Shown here: one piece after another, positions 16,309-24,885 of the stretch | Layout: each line of letters starts with the position of its first letter | Position numbering within the stretch: the stretch's first letter is position 1 | Source: Desulfurococcaceae archaeon | GTDB lineage: Archaea; Thermoproteota; Thermoprotei_A; Sulfolobales; Desulfurococcaceae | DNA: 64,000 nucleotides | Assembly (NCBI GenBank): GCA_028275705.1 | Contig: JAPWUD010000006.1 | Location: forward strand, 1-64,000 | Direction of reading: 5' to 3' | Translations under genes and position numbers: made by a program | Notes under the pieces: model-generated | The model's database searches: none | What the model saw: only the letters and a program-made list of their open reading frames with translations | What the model was told of the DNA's origin: nothing

Positions 16309-19300
16309 TTGTTGAATCCCTTAACTCAATCCACTAAGAGCGTGTACTCTATAGTAGTCCTTGCATTGATCGCTATAAGCACACTATTGACCGCTGTGAA
16401 TGTAGTGCATGCAGGGTATGATAAAATATATGTTGCATTCATATGGCACTACCACCAGCCATGGTACTATAGCCCGGATGAATCATACTTTGTACTACCA
16501 TGGGTTAGAATGCACAGTGTGGGCAACTACTATAAAATGGCATATATACTCTCCAAGTACCCCCAGGTAAAGGTGACATTCACATTCTCCGGCTCACTAC
16601 TAGAGCAGCTAGTAGACTACGTAGAGAGTGGTAAAATGGATAAGAGGCAAATAATCTCCTGGAAGATAGTCAATGGAACAATTACAATAGACGATGTATT
16701 TGAAATGCTTAGAATACCTGGAGGATTCTTCGATATAAACTGGGCTAGGATTGTTGAGAAGTCACCGAGATTCAGGGAGTTGAGAGATCTAGCCCAAAGC
16801 CTACACAACAAATGCTCTAAGATAGCAACATCGGACATTGAGTATAAAAACTGCGTTGTAAACGGGTTTACGGGTGGTGATTTAACGAGCCAGAATGTAG
16901 TGGATCTCGCTGTATTATTCAACCTACTATGGATAGACCCTCAGGTTGCTAGAGAGAAGTATCCAGATATCTATGGTTTAATGCAGAGAGCATATAGTGA
17001 GGCACAACCAGGTTTTACAATAAGTAATTTAACCCGTATACTCAACGTACACGTAGATATAATGAGTAATATAATCCCAATATATAAACAGCTCTCGTCG
17101 AGCAGTCAAGTTGAGTTAATCCCAGTGCCATATAGTCACCCACTAGCCCCAATACTCGCTGATGCTGGTTTATCAGAGGATTTAGAGATCCACGTGAGGC
17201 TCAGTATTGAATTATTCCAGAGCAAGCTCGGGGTTACACCGAGAGGGGTTTGGCCAGCTGAGCAAGCGGTAAACGAGTATGTTGTTCATGCTTTCAGGAG
17301 AGCGGGGGTTAACTGGACTGTAACTGATCAAGCAATACTCGGTGCAACTGGTGTAAATACGGGTGATATTGAAAACCTGGGTGTACCCTGGTATATTGAA
17401 TTCCCTGAGGGCAGGATCTACATTGTGTTTAGAGAGCTTGATCTAAGCAATAGGGTAAGCTTCCAGTACGCTAGCTGGGATCAAGACAAAGCAGTCAACG
17501 ACCTCGTAGGTAAGCTACTATCCTATAAGAATAGCGCTCAAGGGCCTAGACTAGTAGTTATAGCTCTTGATGGTGAAAACCCCTGGGAGAACTACCCGGA
17601 GTTCGGTGATGTATTCTTAAATAAGCTATACTCTAAACTAGTAGATCTGCAAAACCAAGGCATAGTTGAAACAATAACCCCCGGAGAGTTCATCGATAAG
17701 TTCTCAAACATTGCTAAGCAACTACCAGAGAGGCAATACACATACCTAGACCTAGCTGGGAGGGACATATCAGATCTACCAGCTAGTAGCTACGGGGACG
17801 CCTATTCAAAGCTACCGACTAGAACAGTTACCGCAAGACTACCCGAGGGCTCTTGGAGTGGTGGAGCACTAGCTACTTGGATTGGCGATAGACAGGAGAA
17901 TGTTGCATTCATGTGGATGATTAAAGCTAGAGAAGATGTTATGAAGAAACTGGGTGCTTCATCCTTCAATGAACTATACAAGAACAACCCCAGTGTAGCG
18001 AAGTATATTGTGAAAGCACAGGCGAGTGATTGGTGGTGGTGGTATGGTGGTGATGGCGGGGGTTCACCAGTTACATTTGACCCAATCTTCAAGTCATACC
18101 TTGCAAGAGCATATAGTCTATCGGGGCTTAATCCACCATCGTATTTAAATGTAACAGCGTATCCAGATGGACAGCCAATTGGGACAATTAACCAGGCTGC
18201 ACCACAATTAGTTGACACGCCTCCAATTATTGATGGTGTAATAGAGGATACGTGGGATAAACTAGTTTCAGCTAATAAAGCCCTACTAGTAACCGTTGGC
18301 CCCACTCTACAGAAAGCCTATATTGCACTAGACCAGTCTAATCTATACTTTGCATTCAAGTTGAATACGCAGTCTCTATTCAATTTAAAGATAGGGGTAT
18401 ACTTCGCTACGCCATTAGTTAACATGACCCCCTATAATCCAGGCTATAATGTATATCCACGCGGGGGAAGAATAGATCTAGGGATACACCTAGCGAGGGA
18501 GATCTACATAGATCCAGTAGCCAAGACAGCAGTGATCTCTAGGGCTGATGGTAGTGGAGGGTGGATTACTCTAAAAACCATTAATAATATACCGGTGGCT
18601 GGATCACCTGGAAACTACTCAATAGAATTATCCACTGGAATACTGGATGTTGAACTAGCTACTGGTCAGCCTGCATACCTGGCAATAGTACTATATACTA
18701 ATGATAATCCAAGAGAGTGGTCTTCAAGGCTTGGATTGGCATACTTGTTGTCTATTCCGCGGCCACCACCAGGGGTTGGTGGAGTAGTAATCCTCGACAT
18801 GGAGGATCCCACGGGGGATGATGATGGGCCTGGAGGATATGGCTATCCAGGTAATGCGGTGTTTAAACCAGGTGTTTTCGACTTAACAAGGTTTACCATG
18901 GTGGATACTGGGAGCTCTGTATTGTTTAGACTCGTATTTAGAAACCTAGGGGGCAACCCGTGGAGTGGGCCTAATGGATGGAGTCTTCAATACATACACA
19001 TATATGTCAAGACAACTCTGCCAGCAGAGGGTAGAAGAGATACGTTTGGACTCAACGTTAATATTACACATGGATGGCACTTCGCTATTCTAGCTGCTCC
19101 AGGGTGGGGTAGTGACCCAGTTCCACAGGGTGAGAGAACAGCTCTCTACTACTATGATAAAGACACGCCAGTAGTCCAGAATGGTGTTTTAAAGGCTTAT
19201 GCTGATCAAGCCACGAACTCAATATATGTCGAGGTCTCCAAGAGCATAGTCTATGACTCTGGAAACATAGATAAGTGGACTATAGCTGTACTAGTTACAA

Positions 19301-19824
19301 GCTATGATGGATACTCTCCAACTAAGGTAAGGCCATTTGTAATTAGTGGAGGAGAGTGGCAGGTAAACGTTCCAAGCAACTACTCACTAGCGTCATTAAA
19401 GGGTGTTCTACCACTAGTCTTAGACCTACTTGCTCCAACAGCGAAGGAGCAGTATCAAATGCTCAACTCATTCAATGCAGCCACGGGTGAGCAGGCGAAA
19501 GTGTATGGAGTAGCACCAACCCCAACTACTACGACTACGCAGCCAACTCCACCTCCTACACCCGCTACTCCCACAGGAACAACTACTCCAACTACACCCA
19601 CCACCGTGACAACTACGACTCCTTCACCAACACAAGTTTCACCAAGCCCACCTGTAACGACAACCCCACCCACTACGACGCCGACTAGTATTATTCCACC
19701 ACCAACTATCACTAGTGCCCCTGCTCCAGAGATTACTGGTATAGCTGTGGCTGTTGGAGTGGTAGTCGTTGTTGCTGGCTTAGCACTATACTATATGTTT
19801 GTAAAGAGGAAGCGGACTCCATAA
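16309..19824 (+). CDS. Large secreted, membrane-anchored GH57 glycoside hydrolase (amylopullulanase-like)
   Basis: At 1171 residues this is the largest gene here. A signal peptide/TM (about 13-33, ending near VVHAG) is followed by a GH57 domain: VAFIWHYHQPWYY (about 42-54), TFTFSGSLLEQL, GVWPAEQAVNEYV with the predicted nucleophile Glu, and ALDGENPWENY with the predicted acid Asp. After the catalytic part come beta-rich domains resembling those C-terminal to other archaeal GH57 amylopullulanases (TPPIIDGVIEDTWDKL; LDMEDPTGDDDGPGGYGYP), then a ~75-residue Thr/Pro linker and a C-terminal helix followed by KRKR. It probably degrades alpha-glucans outside the cell. Two TTG starts (16309, 16312) follow GGTGAG. 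Confidence 0.9.
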   Translation: MLNPLTQSTKSVYSIVVLALIAISTLLTAVNVVHAGYDKIYVAFIWHYHQPWYYSPDESYFVLPWVRMHSVGNYYKMAYILSKYPQVKVTFTFSGSLLEQLVDYVESGKMDKRQIISWKIVNGTITIDDVFEMLRIPGGFFDINWARIVEKSPRFRELRDLAQSLHNKCSKIATSDIEYKNCVVNGFTGGDLTSQNVVDLAVLFNLLWIDPQVAREKYPDIYGLMQRAYSEAQPGFTISNLTRILNVHVDIMSNIIPIYKQLSSSSQVELIPVPYSHPLAPILADAGLSEDLEIHVRLSIELFQSKLGVTPRGVWPAEQAVNEYVVHAFRRAGVNWTVTDQAILGATGVNTGDIENLGVPWYIEFPEGRIYIVFRELDLSNRVSFQYASWDQDKAVNDLVGKLLSYKNSAQGPRLVVIALDGENPWENYPEFGDVFLNKLYSKLVDLQNQGIVETITPGEFIDKFSNIAKQLPERQYTYLDLAGRDISDLPASSYGDAYSKLPTRTVTARLPEGSWSGGALATWIGDRQENVAFMWMIKAREDVMKKLGASSFNELYKNNPSVAKYIVKAQASDWWWWYGGDGGGSPVTFDPIFKSYLARAYSLSGLNPPSYLNVTAYPDGQPIGTINQAAPQLVDTPPIIDGVIEDTWDKLVSANKALLVTVGPTLQKAYIALDQSNLYFAFKLNTQSLFNLKIGVYFATPLVNMTPYNPGYNVYPRGGRIDLGIHLAREIYIDPVAKTAVISRADGSGGWITLKTINNIPVAGSPGNYSIELSTGILDVELATGQPAYLAIVLYTNDNPREWSSRLGLAYLLSIPRPPPGVGGVVILDMEDPTGDDDGPGGYGYPGNAVFKPGVFDLTRFTMVDTGSSVLFRLVFRNLGGNPWSGPNGWSLQYIHIYVKTTLPAEGRRDTFGLNVNITHGWHFAILAAPGWGSDPVPQGERTALYYYDKDTPVVQNGVLKAYADQATNSIYVEVSKSIVYDSGNIDKWTIAVLVTSYDGYSPTKVRPFVISGGEWQVNVPSNYSLASLKGVLPLVLDLLAPTAKEQYQMLNSFNAATGEQAKVYGVAPTPTTTTTQPTPPPTPATPTGTTTPTTPTTVTTTTPSPTQVSPSPPVTTTPPTTTPTSIIPPPTITSAPAPEITGIAVAVGVVVVVAGLALYYMFVKRKRTP

Positions 19825-19884
19825 CTCCTTGTAATTAATTATTTTTACGATTTTCTACATTAATTCTTATTAGAGTGGGTTGGA

Positions 19885-21063
19885 ATGGCGAGGGTTGAGT
19901 TAAGGGATATTGTTAAGAGGTTTGGTAGAGTCATAGCTGTAGACCATGTTAGCCTAGAGATTGGTGATGGAGAGTTCTTCACTCTACTCGGCCCCAGCGG
20001 CTGTGGTAAAACAACTACTTTGAGGATTATTGCTGGCTTAGAGTTCCCGGATGAAGGAGACGTGTTGATTGATGGTAGAGTAGTCACTAATCTACACCCT
20101 CGTGATAGAGACGTCGCCATGGTTTTCCAGAATTACGCTTTATACCCACACATGACTGTATTTGAGAATATTGCTTTCCCACTAGAGGCTAGGAGGAGGG
20201 AGCTGGGGCTTACAAAGGAGGGTATTAGGAAGCAGGTTGTTGAGGTAGCTAAGTTTCTTGGGATTGAGGAGTTGCTTGATAGGTATCCAAGTCAACTTAG
20301 TGGTGGTCAGCAGCAGAGAGTTGCTCTTGCACGTGCACTAGTGAGGAAGCCTAAGGTTTGGCTTCTAGATGAGCCACTGAGTAATCTAGATGCGAAGTTG
20401 AGGGTGTTAATGAGGGGTGAATTGAAGAAGCTTCAGAGAGCTCTTAACATAACCACGATCTACGTTACACACGACCAGGTTGAAGCAATGAGTATGAGTG
20501 ATCGAGTCGCGGTTATGAATAGAGGGAGAGTTCTACAAGTAGATAACCCGGATAACCTCTATAGTAGACCCCAAGATGTATTCGTAGCCACCTTCATTGG
20601 TAGCCCCCCAATGAATATGATTACATGTGAGCTAGTTGAAGAACCTTCTGGACTAGAGTACGTTGTCCCACCCGAGTACGCTGGAAGTATACTAGGTGAG
20701 GGGAGGGTTAAGACAAGCCATGTTCTAGACTGCCAGGGTATACTTAGGCTTCCAATAGCACCTCTCTATGCTAAGCAATTAATTAGTCAAGGGGCTAAGT
20801 CAATATACCTAGGTATAAGGCCCGAGCACGTGGAGATCTCTAAGTCAATAATACTAGAGCCATTCACCACTATAAAAGTAAAAGTAGACGTAGTAGAGGC
20901 CCTCGGCTCCGAGAACATTGTAAATGTATTAATAGGAGGAGACTTAGTTAAAGCGAGAACACCGGGTACAGTGAAGCTAGAGCCAGGAGAGGAAGTATAC
21001 CTCAAAATAAACCCCAAGAAAACACTAATATTCAACAAGCAAACAGGAAAATTAATAATATAA
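19885..21063 (+). CDS. MalK/UgpC-type sugar ABC transporter ATP-binding protein
   Basis: ATPase of a carbohydrate importer. The 392 residues show Walker A GPSGCGKTT (36-44), Q-loop FQNYALYPHM, signature LSGGQQQR (138-145), Walker B WLLDEPLSNLDA, and H-loop VTHDQVEAMS, then the C-terminal regulatory TOBE/OB region seen in the MalK class (YLGIRPEHVEI). It lies 60 bp after the GH57 gene, on the same strand, so it may energise uptake of oligosaccharides that the enzyme releases. No permease or sugar-binding protein is next to it, so it must serve permeases encoded elsewhere. Confidence 0.9.
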   Translation: MARVELRDIVKRFGRVIAVDHVSLEIGDGEFFTLLGPSGCGKTTTLRIIAGLEFPDEGDVLIDGRVVTNLHPRDRDVAMVFQNYALYPHMTVFENIAFPLEARRRELGLTKEGIRKQVVEVAKFLGIEELLDRYPSQLSGGQQQRVALARALVRKPKVWLLDEPLSNLDAKLRVLMRGELKKLQRALNITTIYVTHDQVEAMSMSDRVAVMNRGRVLQVDNPDNLYSRPQDVFVATFIGSPPMNMITCELVEEPSGLEYVVPPEYAGSILGEGRVKTSHVLDCQGILRLPIAPLYAKQLISQGAKSIYLGIRPEHVEISKSIILEPFTTIKVKVDVVEALGSENIVNVLIGGDLVKARTPGTVKLEPGEEVYLKINPKKTLIFNKQTGKLII

Positions 21064-21178
21064 GCGATTAAAACTACAGGTCCGCAGGAAAGCGAAAAAA
21101 GTGGGAAGCGAAGCAGAGTGCTCACCTGGATGAGACGCTTCTTGCCAGAGAACTTGATAGACAGTATATTCCATCCTG

Positions 21179-21521
21179 GTGAAGAGATTGAAGTTTAGAG
21201 AGCTTAGTAGTGTTGTTGAGTGTTTAAAGAGGAGGTTTAATCTCTACGCTATCATATTGACCGGGTCGAGGGCTTGGAGAGGTATTGGAGGCGCTATCAT
21301 GTACGCATCTACCTATTGAGCCGCATCCCTACACACTTATTGAAGCATTATCAATGCTCTCAAAGGGGAATCCATTAATCGTGGATGCGCTGAGTGAGGG
21401 AATTATTCTCTATAAAACAAGTGAATTGATGGTTTTAGAGGAGAAGTATAGAGAGCTTGTGAGGAGGGGTTTAAAAAAGTCTAGTGTCTCGGTAATACTC
21501 CCTGAGGACTCTGCGGACTAG
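21179..21521 (+). pseudogene. Broken MNT-type nucleotidyltransferase
   Basis: A GTG-started frame (21179) reads RELSSVVECLKRRFNLYAII then LTGSRAWRGIGG, matching the start of small archaeal nucleotidyltransferases (LYAIILTGSRARGD). At about 21285 the homology moves to another frame: HLPIEPHPYTLIEALSMLSK, GNPLIVDALSEGIILYKTSE, ending ESVSVILPEDS-like. The DxD catalytic segment that should lie between (about 40 residues) is missing, so an internal deletion with a frame change has inactivated the gene. The 78-codon downstream half might still be translated from TTG 21285 but cannot be a nucleotidyltransferase. Convergent with livF with no gap. Confidence 0.65.
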
Positions 21522-22241
21522 CTACACTGCTAGGTATATTCTTCTCAGCTCCTCGAGGTTTCTCAACTCCTCGCTTTTACCTGAGGCTATTATTTTACCA
21601 CCTTGTATTACGTATGCTCTATCAGCTAGTTCAAGTGATTCCTTAACGTGCTGCTCTACTAGTAGTATTGTAATGTTTCTCTCAACTCGTAGTTTCTTAA
21701 CTACCTCGAAGACCTCTGCAACTATTTTCGGGGCTAGTCCAAGGCTCGGCTCATCAAGCATTAGTAGTTTTGGACTACTCATGAGTCCCCGTGCAATAGC
21801 GAGCATTTGTGCTTCTCCACCCGATAAACTACCAGCTCGTTGATTCTCCCTCTCCTTGAGCCTTGGGAATAACTCATAGACTGTTTTCAACCTCTCCTCG
21901 ACTTCACTCCTACTACTAATAGTGTATGCTCCTAGGAGTAGGTTCTCCTTCACTGTGAGGTTGGGGAAGAGCCCTCTCCCCTCAGGTATTAGTACAAGCC
22001 CTGCTTTAACCCTCCTATCGGGGCTTGTCTTTGTTAAATCGTGTTTATTGAATAAGACTCTACCATCGTATAGTGTTGTAAGACCCATAATGGTCTTGAG
22101 TAGTGTTGTTTTACCAGCTCCATTTGGACCTATAACAGCCACTATTTCACCTGGGTTAACCACCATGTCTATGCCGTGGAGTACTCTGAACTCTCCATAA
22201 CCCGCGTGAATATTCTTTAACTCTAGTAGTGGCTCCACCAC
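21522..22241 (-). CDS. livF: Branched-chain amino acid ABC transporter ATPase LivF
   Basis: Second ATPase of a HAAT-family importer. It has 239 residues: Walker A GPNGAGKTT, signature LSGGEAQM, Walker B KLLMLDEPSLGLAP, and H-loop LVEQHV, with EGRGLFPNLTVKENLLLGAY typical of LivF. GTG start at 22241. It is the last gene of the five-gene run livK-H-M-G-F and is separated from livG by one base. Confidence 0.92.
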   Translation of the reverse strand: MVEPLLELKNIHAGYGEFRVLHGIDMVVNPGEIVAVIGPNGAGKTTLLKTIMGLTTLYDGRVLFNKHDLTKTSPDRRVKAGLVLIPEGRGLFPNLTVKENLLLGAYTISSRSEVEERLKTVYELFPRLKERENQRAGSLSGGEAQMLAIARGLMSSPKLLMLDEPSLGLAPKIVAEVFEVVKKLRVERNITILLVEQHVKESLELADRAYVIQGGKIIASGKSEELRNLEELRRIYLAV

Positions 22242-22242
22242 A

Positions 22243-22968
22243 CTACACCCTCATCCCTAAATATACCTCAACTACTCTAGGGTTCTTAGCCACCTCCTCG
22301 GGTGAGCCCTCAGCTATTAATTGGCCTTCATGCATTACAGCTATTTCATCACTAAGCTTCATTATAAAAGTCATTAAGTGCTCAACTACAACTATTGTTA
22401 TATCTAGCTCTCTATGAACTCTCCTGAGTAGATCTATCAACCCCTCAACCTCCACGGGTCTAAGTCCAGCCGCGATCTCGTCTATGAATAGTAGTTTAGG
22501 CTTTAACACAATTGCCCTCGCCAAGTCAACGAGTTTGTGCTGTACTAGTGTAATATCACTACCACGCCTATTCATTAATTCCTCTGTAAAACCAAGTAGT
22601 TTAAGTACATCTACAGCTTCACTCCTAGCAACACTAAGATCTTTCACACGTATAAGGGCAGACGTCATAACGGCCTCTAGTACAGTCATCTTCTTGAATG
22701 GTCTAACAATCTGCCATGTTCTAGCAACACCTATCTTAGCAGCTCTATGCGGTGGTAAACCTGTTATATCCCTACTCTCAAAGAACACTCTACCCTCATC
22801 TGGTCTATGAACCCCCGTTATGCAGTTTATTAATGTGGTTTTACCAGACCCATTTGGCCCAATTAACCCCTTTATAACTCCCTTCTCAACTTTGAAGTCT
22901 ACCTCTTTAACCGCTATAATGCCTCCAAACCTCTTAGTTAGTTTTCTAGTTTCAAGTAGAGTACTCAC
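22243..22968 (-). CDS. livG: Branched-chain amino acid ABC transporter ATPase LivG
   Basis: First ATPase of the Liv importer, 241 residues: Walker A GPNGSGKTTLIN, RTWQIVRPFKKMTVLEAV typical of LivG, Walker B LLFIDEIAAGLRP, H-loop VVEHLM. The ABC signature region reads GSDITLVQHKLVDLAR, where LSxGQ is replaced by LVQHK; other LivG proteins carry LxYGxQR or LPYGxQR here, so this copy has a divergent signature. GTG start overlaps the livM stop by 4 bp (GTGA). Confidence 0.9.
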   Translation of the reverse strand: MSTLLETRKLTKRFGGIIAVKEVDFKVEKGVIKGLIGPNGSGKTTLINCITGVHRPDEGRVFFESRDITGLPPHRAAKIGVARTWQIVRPFKKMTVLEAVMTSALIRVKDLSVARSEAVDVLKLLGFTEELMNRRGSDITLVQHKLVDLARAIVLKPKLLFIDEIAAGLRPVEVEGLIDLLRRVHRELDITIVVVEHLMTFIMKLSDEIAVMHEGQLIAEGSPEEVAKNPRVVEVYLGMRV

Positions 22969-23951
22969 TTAACAACACCCATAGGTCTCTTAGTTGTTTT
23001 CAATAGAGTTGTAAAGCGTCTAGCTATGCCTGGAATACCCTCAGGCTCAACTACTCCCAGCGTTATTAATACTGCTCCATATAGGAGTAGGTGTAGTCCA
23101 GGTATTATGTGTGCTAGGCTTGTTCTAAGGTACTCTCCCACACCGCGGAGGAGGAATGCAGAGACTAGGCACCCCTCAATACTACCCAACCCACCAATTA
23201 TGCCTAGTATAGCTATACTCACCGAGATACCTGTGTCGAAGAATCTATACGTATAGAAGTACCCTATCATGACGACGTATAAGTATCCTAGAGAGCCAAC
23301 TATGAATGCATATATCATGAGCGCTAGTAGTTTGTATCTACGCGTATCTACCCCAATAGCTTCAGCCGCTAACTCATCTTCTCGAATAGCCTTCAAGTAG
23401 TATCCAAGGCGTGAATTATTCACAGCGTGGTTTAGTAGGAAGACCAGTACTAGTGCAATAGAGGTTGCCAAGTATAGTTCATCATATGTCTTTATAGGCC
23501 TAACCCTCAAGTAGTATTCGTATGGTCCAATCAACAAGCGCACAGCATTATTCAATATAACAACTATAGCTGCTGTAGACAATGCATACCAAACCTCTCT
23601 AACTCCAAATCTAAACATTGGGAACCCTATAGCCCCTGCTAGTAGGGCTGATGATAAACCACCTAGAATAATGGAGATTAATGGGTGTAATCCAATATTG
23701 TTTGAAAGTATTGATGATACTATAGCACCAACACCCATGTATCCAGTTGTACCTAGGTCTAATTGTCCAGCATACCCCCCAATAATATTCCATGCGAGAA
23801 CTATAGCCGCGAAGAACACTAGGTTAGTAATGAATAAGAGGTAGTACTTATTAGTCATGAATGCAATGTACATAGCGGCTAAGAGTACTATTAGTCCTAT
23901 GAGCCTTAAATATAAGCCCCTTCTACGTAGGGAGCGCAGCACCCTGATCAC
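22965..23951 (-). CDS. livM: Branched-chain amino acid ABC transporter permease LivM
   Basis: Membrane subunit with about 8-9 hydrophobic segments over 328 residues. It carries the family features: NLVFFAAIVLAWNIIGGYAG near the N-terminus, AIREDELAAEAIGVDTRRYK, which is the EAA-like coupling loop that contacts the ATPases, and AILGIIGGLGSIEGCLVSAF. The GTG start overlaps livH by 4 bp and its end overlaps livG by 4 bp, so the genes are translationally coupled. Confidence 0.91.
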   Translation of the reverse strand: MIRVLRSLRRRGLYLRLIGLIVLLAAMYIAFMTNKYYLLFITNLVFFAAIVLAWNIIGGYAGQLDLGTTGYMGVGAIVSSILSNNIGLHPLISIILGGLSSALLAGAIGFPMFRFGVREVWYALSTAAIVVILNNAVRLLIGPYEYYLRVRPIKTYDELYLATSIALVLVFLLNHAVNNSRLGYYLKAIREDELAAEAIGVDTRRYKLLALMIYAFIVGSLGYLYVVMIGYFYTYRFFDTGISVSIAILGIIGGLGSIEGCLVSAFLLRGVGEYLRTSLAHIIPGLHLLLYGAVLITLGVVEPEGIPGIARRFTTLLKTTKRPMGVVK

Positions 23952-24829
23952 CTCCTCCCAAATAACCCTCGTGGTTTAAACCATATTGTTAGTATGAATG
24001 CAATATACATTGGTATGTACTTACCAGATGGAGTTAGGAATATGCTTCCAAGGCTATCGAGCACTCCTATAATGAACCCCGATGCAATAATTCCAGCTAC
24101 TCCCCCAAGCCCTCCTAGTGCGACAATAATCCAGCATAGTAGTCCAAATATTGTCCCTAGGTATGGGTCTACAGGTCCTATTTGCATCCATAGGAAAGCT
24201 GCAGTAGTTGTTAGTAGTACTCCTATAGTGAATGTAGCCATGTAGATCAATGGTACATTAATGCCCATAAGCCACGCAGCCTCTCTATTCTCAGCAACAG
24301 CTCGTGAGGCAAGCCCTAGCTTTGTCCTCGTGGAGTAGTAGTGTACTAGTATGCAGAGTATTATTGAAACCAATGCGACAAATACTCTATTAGCACTCAG
24401 AGTTAAAGGCCCTATGCTCAGTGGATATGGGAAGAGTGTTGATGGCAGTGCACGCGGCTCTGCTCTAAACAATGCTAGTGCAAGGTTTTGGAGTATTAGA
24501 CCAAGCCCCACTGTTATAGCTATTTGTATGAGTGGCTCTTTACCGAGAACATAGTGTATTATACCGCGGTAAACCCCGGCTCCAAATAGTGCAAATAAAG
24601 CTAGAGATGATAGGAGAGCTATCCACGGGTTCCCCGTTGAGAGTGCTACTAGGTATACTATGTATGAGGAGATCATTAATATGTCTCCATGCGCGAAGTT
24701 TATTATATCGAGTACTCCGAAGATCAATGCAAGCCCTAGTGAGGCGAGTGCGTATAGTGATCCAAGGACCAGTCCATTCACTACCCCAGTACCAATAGCT
24801 GATAAATCAAAAGCTGTTGGTTCAAACAA
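23948..24829 (-). CDS. livH: Branched-chain amino acid ABC transporter permease LivH
   Basis: Second permease, 293 residues with about 8 TM helices. The N-terminus VNGLVLGSLYALASLGLALI and FGVLDIINFAHGDILMISSY are diagnostic of LivH; the coupling loop ASRAVAENREAAWLMGINVP and LGGLGGVAGIIASGFIIGV follow. The start is TTG 24829 with GAGAGGTTG just upstream. It follows the binding-protein gene after 56 bp. Confidence 0.92.
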   Translation of the reverse strand: MFEPTAFDLSAIGTGVVNGLVLGSLYALASLGLALIFGVLDIINFAHGDILMISSYIVYLVALSTGNPWIALLSSLALFALFGAGVYRGIIHYVLGKEPLIQIAITVGLGLILQNLALALFRAEPRALPSTLFPYPLSIGPLTLSANRVFVALVSIILCILVHYYSTRTKLGLASRAVAENREAAWLMGINVPLIYMATFTIGVLLTTTAAFLWMQIGPVDPYLGTIFGLLCWIIVALGGLGGVAGIIASGFIIGVLDSLGSIFLTPSGKYIPMYIAFILTIWFKPRGLFGRR

Positions 24830-24885
24830 TATAATTCAACCTCTCACAGCTCTTTGAAACAAGTATGAAGAGGGGTAGAAAAAGC

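Noticed and set aside
19455-19712. Minus-strand Val/Gly-rich frame opposite the GH57 linker
   Set aside because: It is the complement of the Thr/Pro linker codons and only reflects low complexity.
21064-21178. C/D-box small RNA after the MalK-type gene
   Set aside because: A GGATGAGA and a TGATAGA occur, but no proper C, D', C' and D box set with correct spacing was found.
24532-24857. Plus-strand frames opposite livH
   Set aside because: Shadow frames without recognisable domains or ribosome-binding sites.
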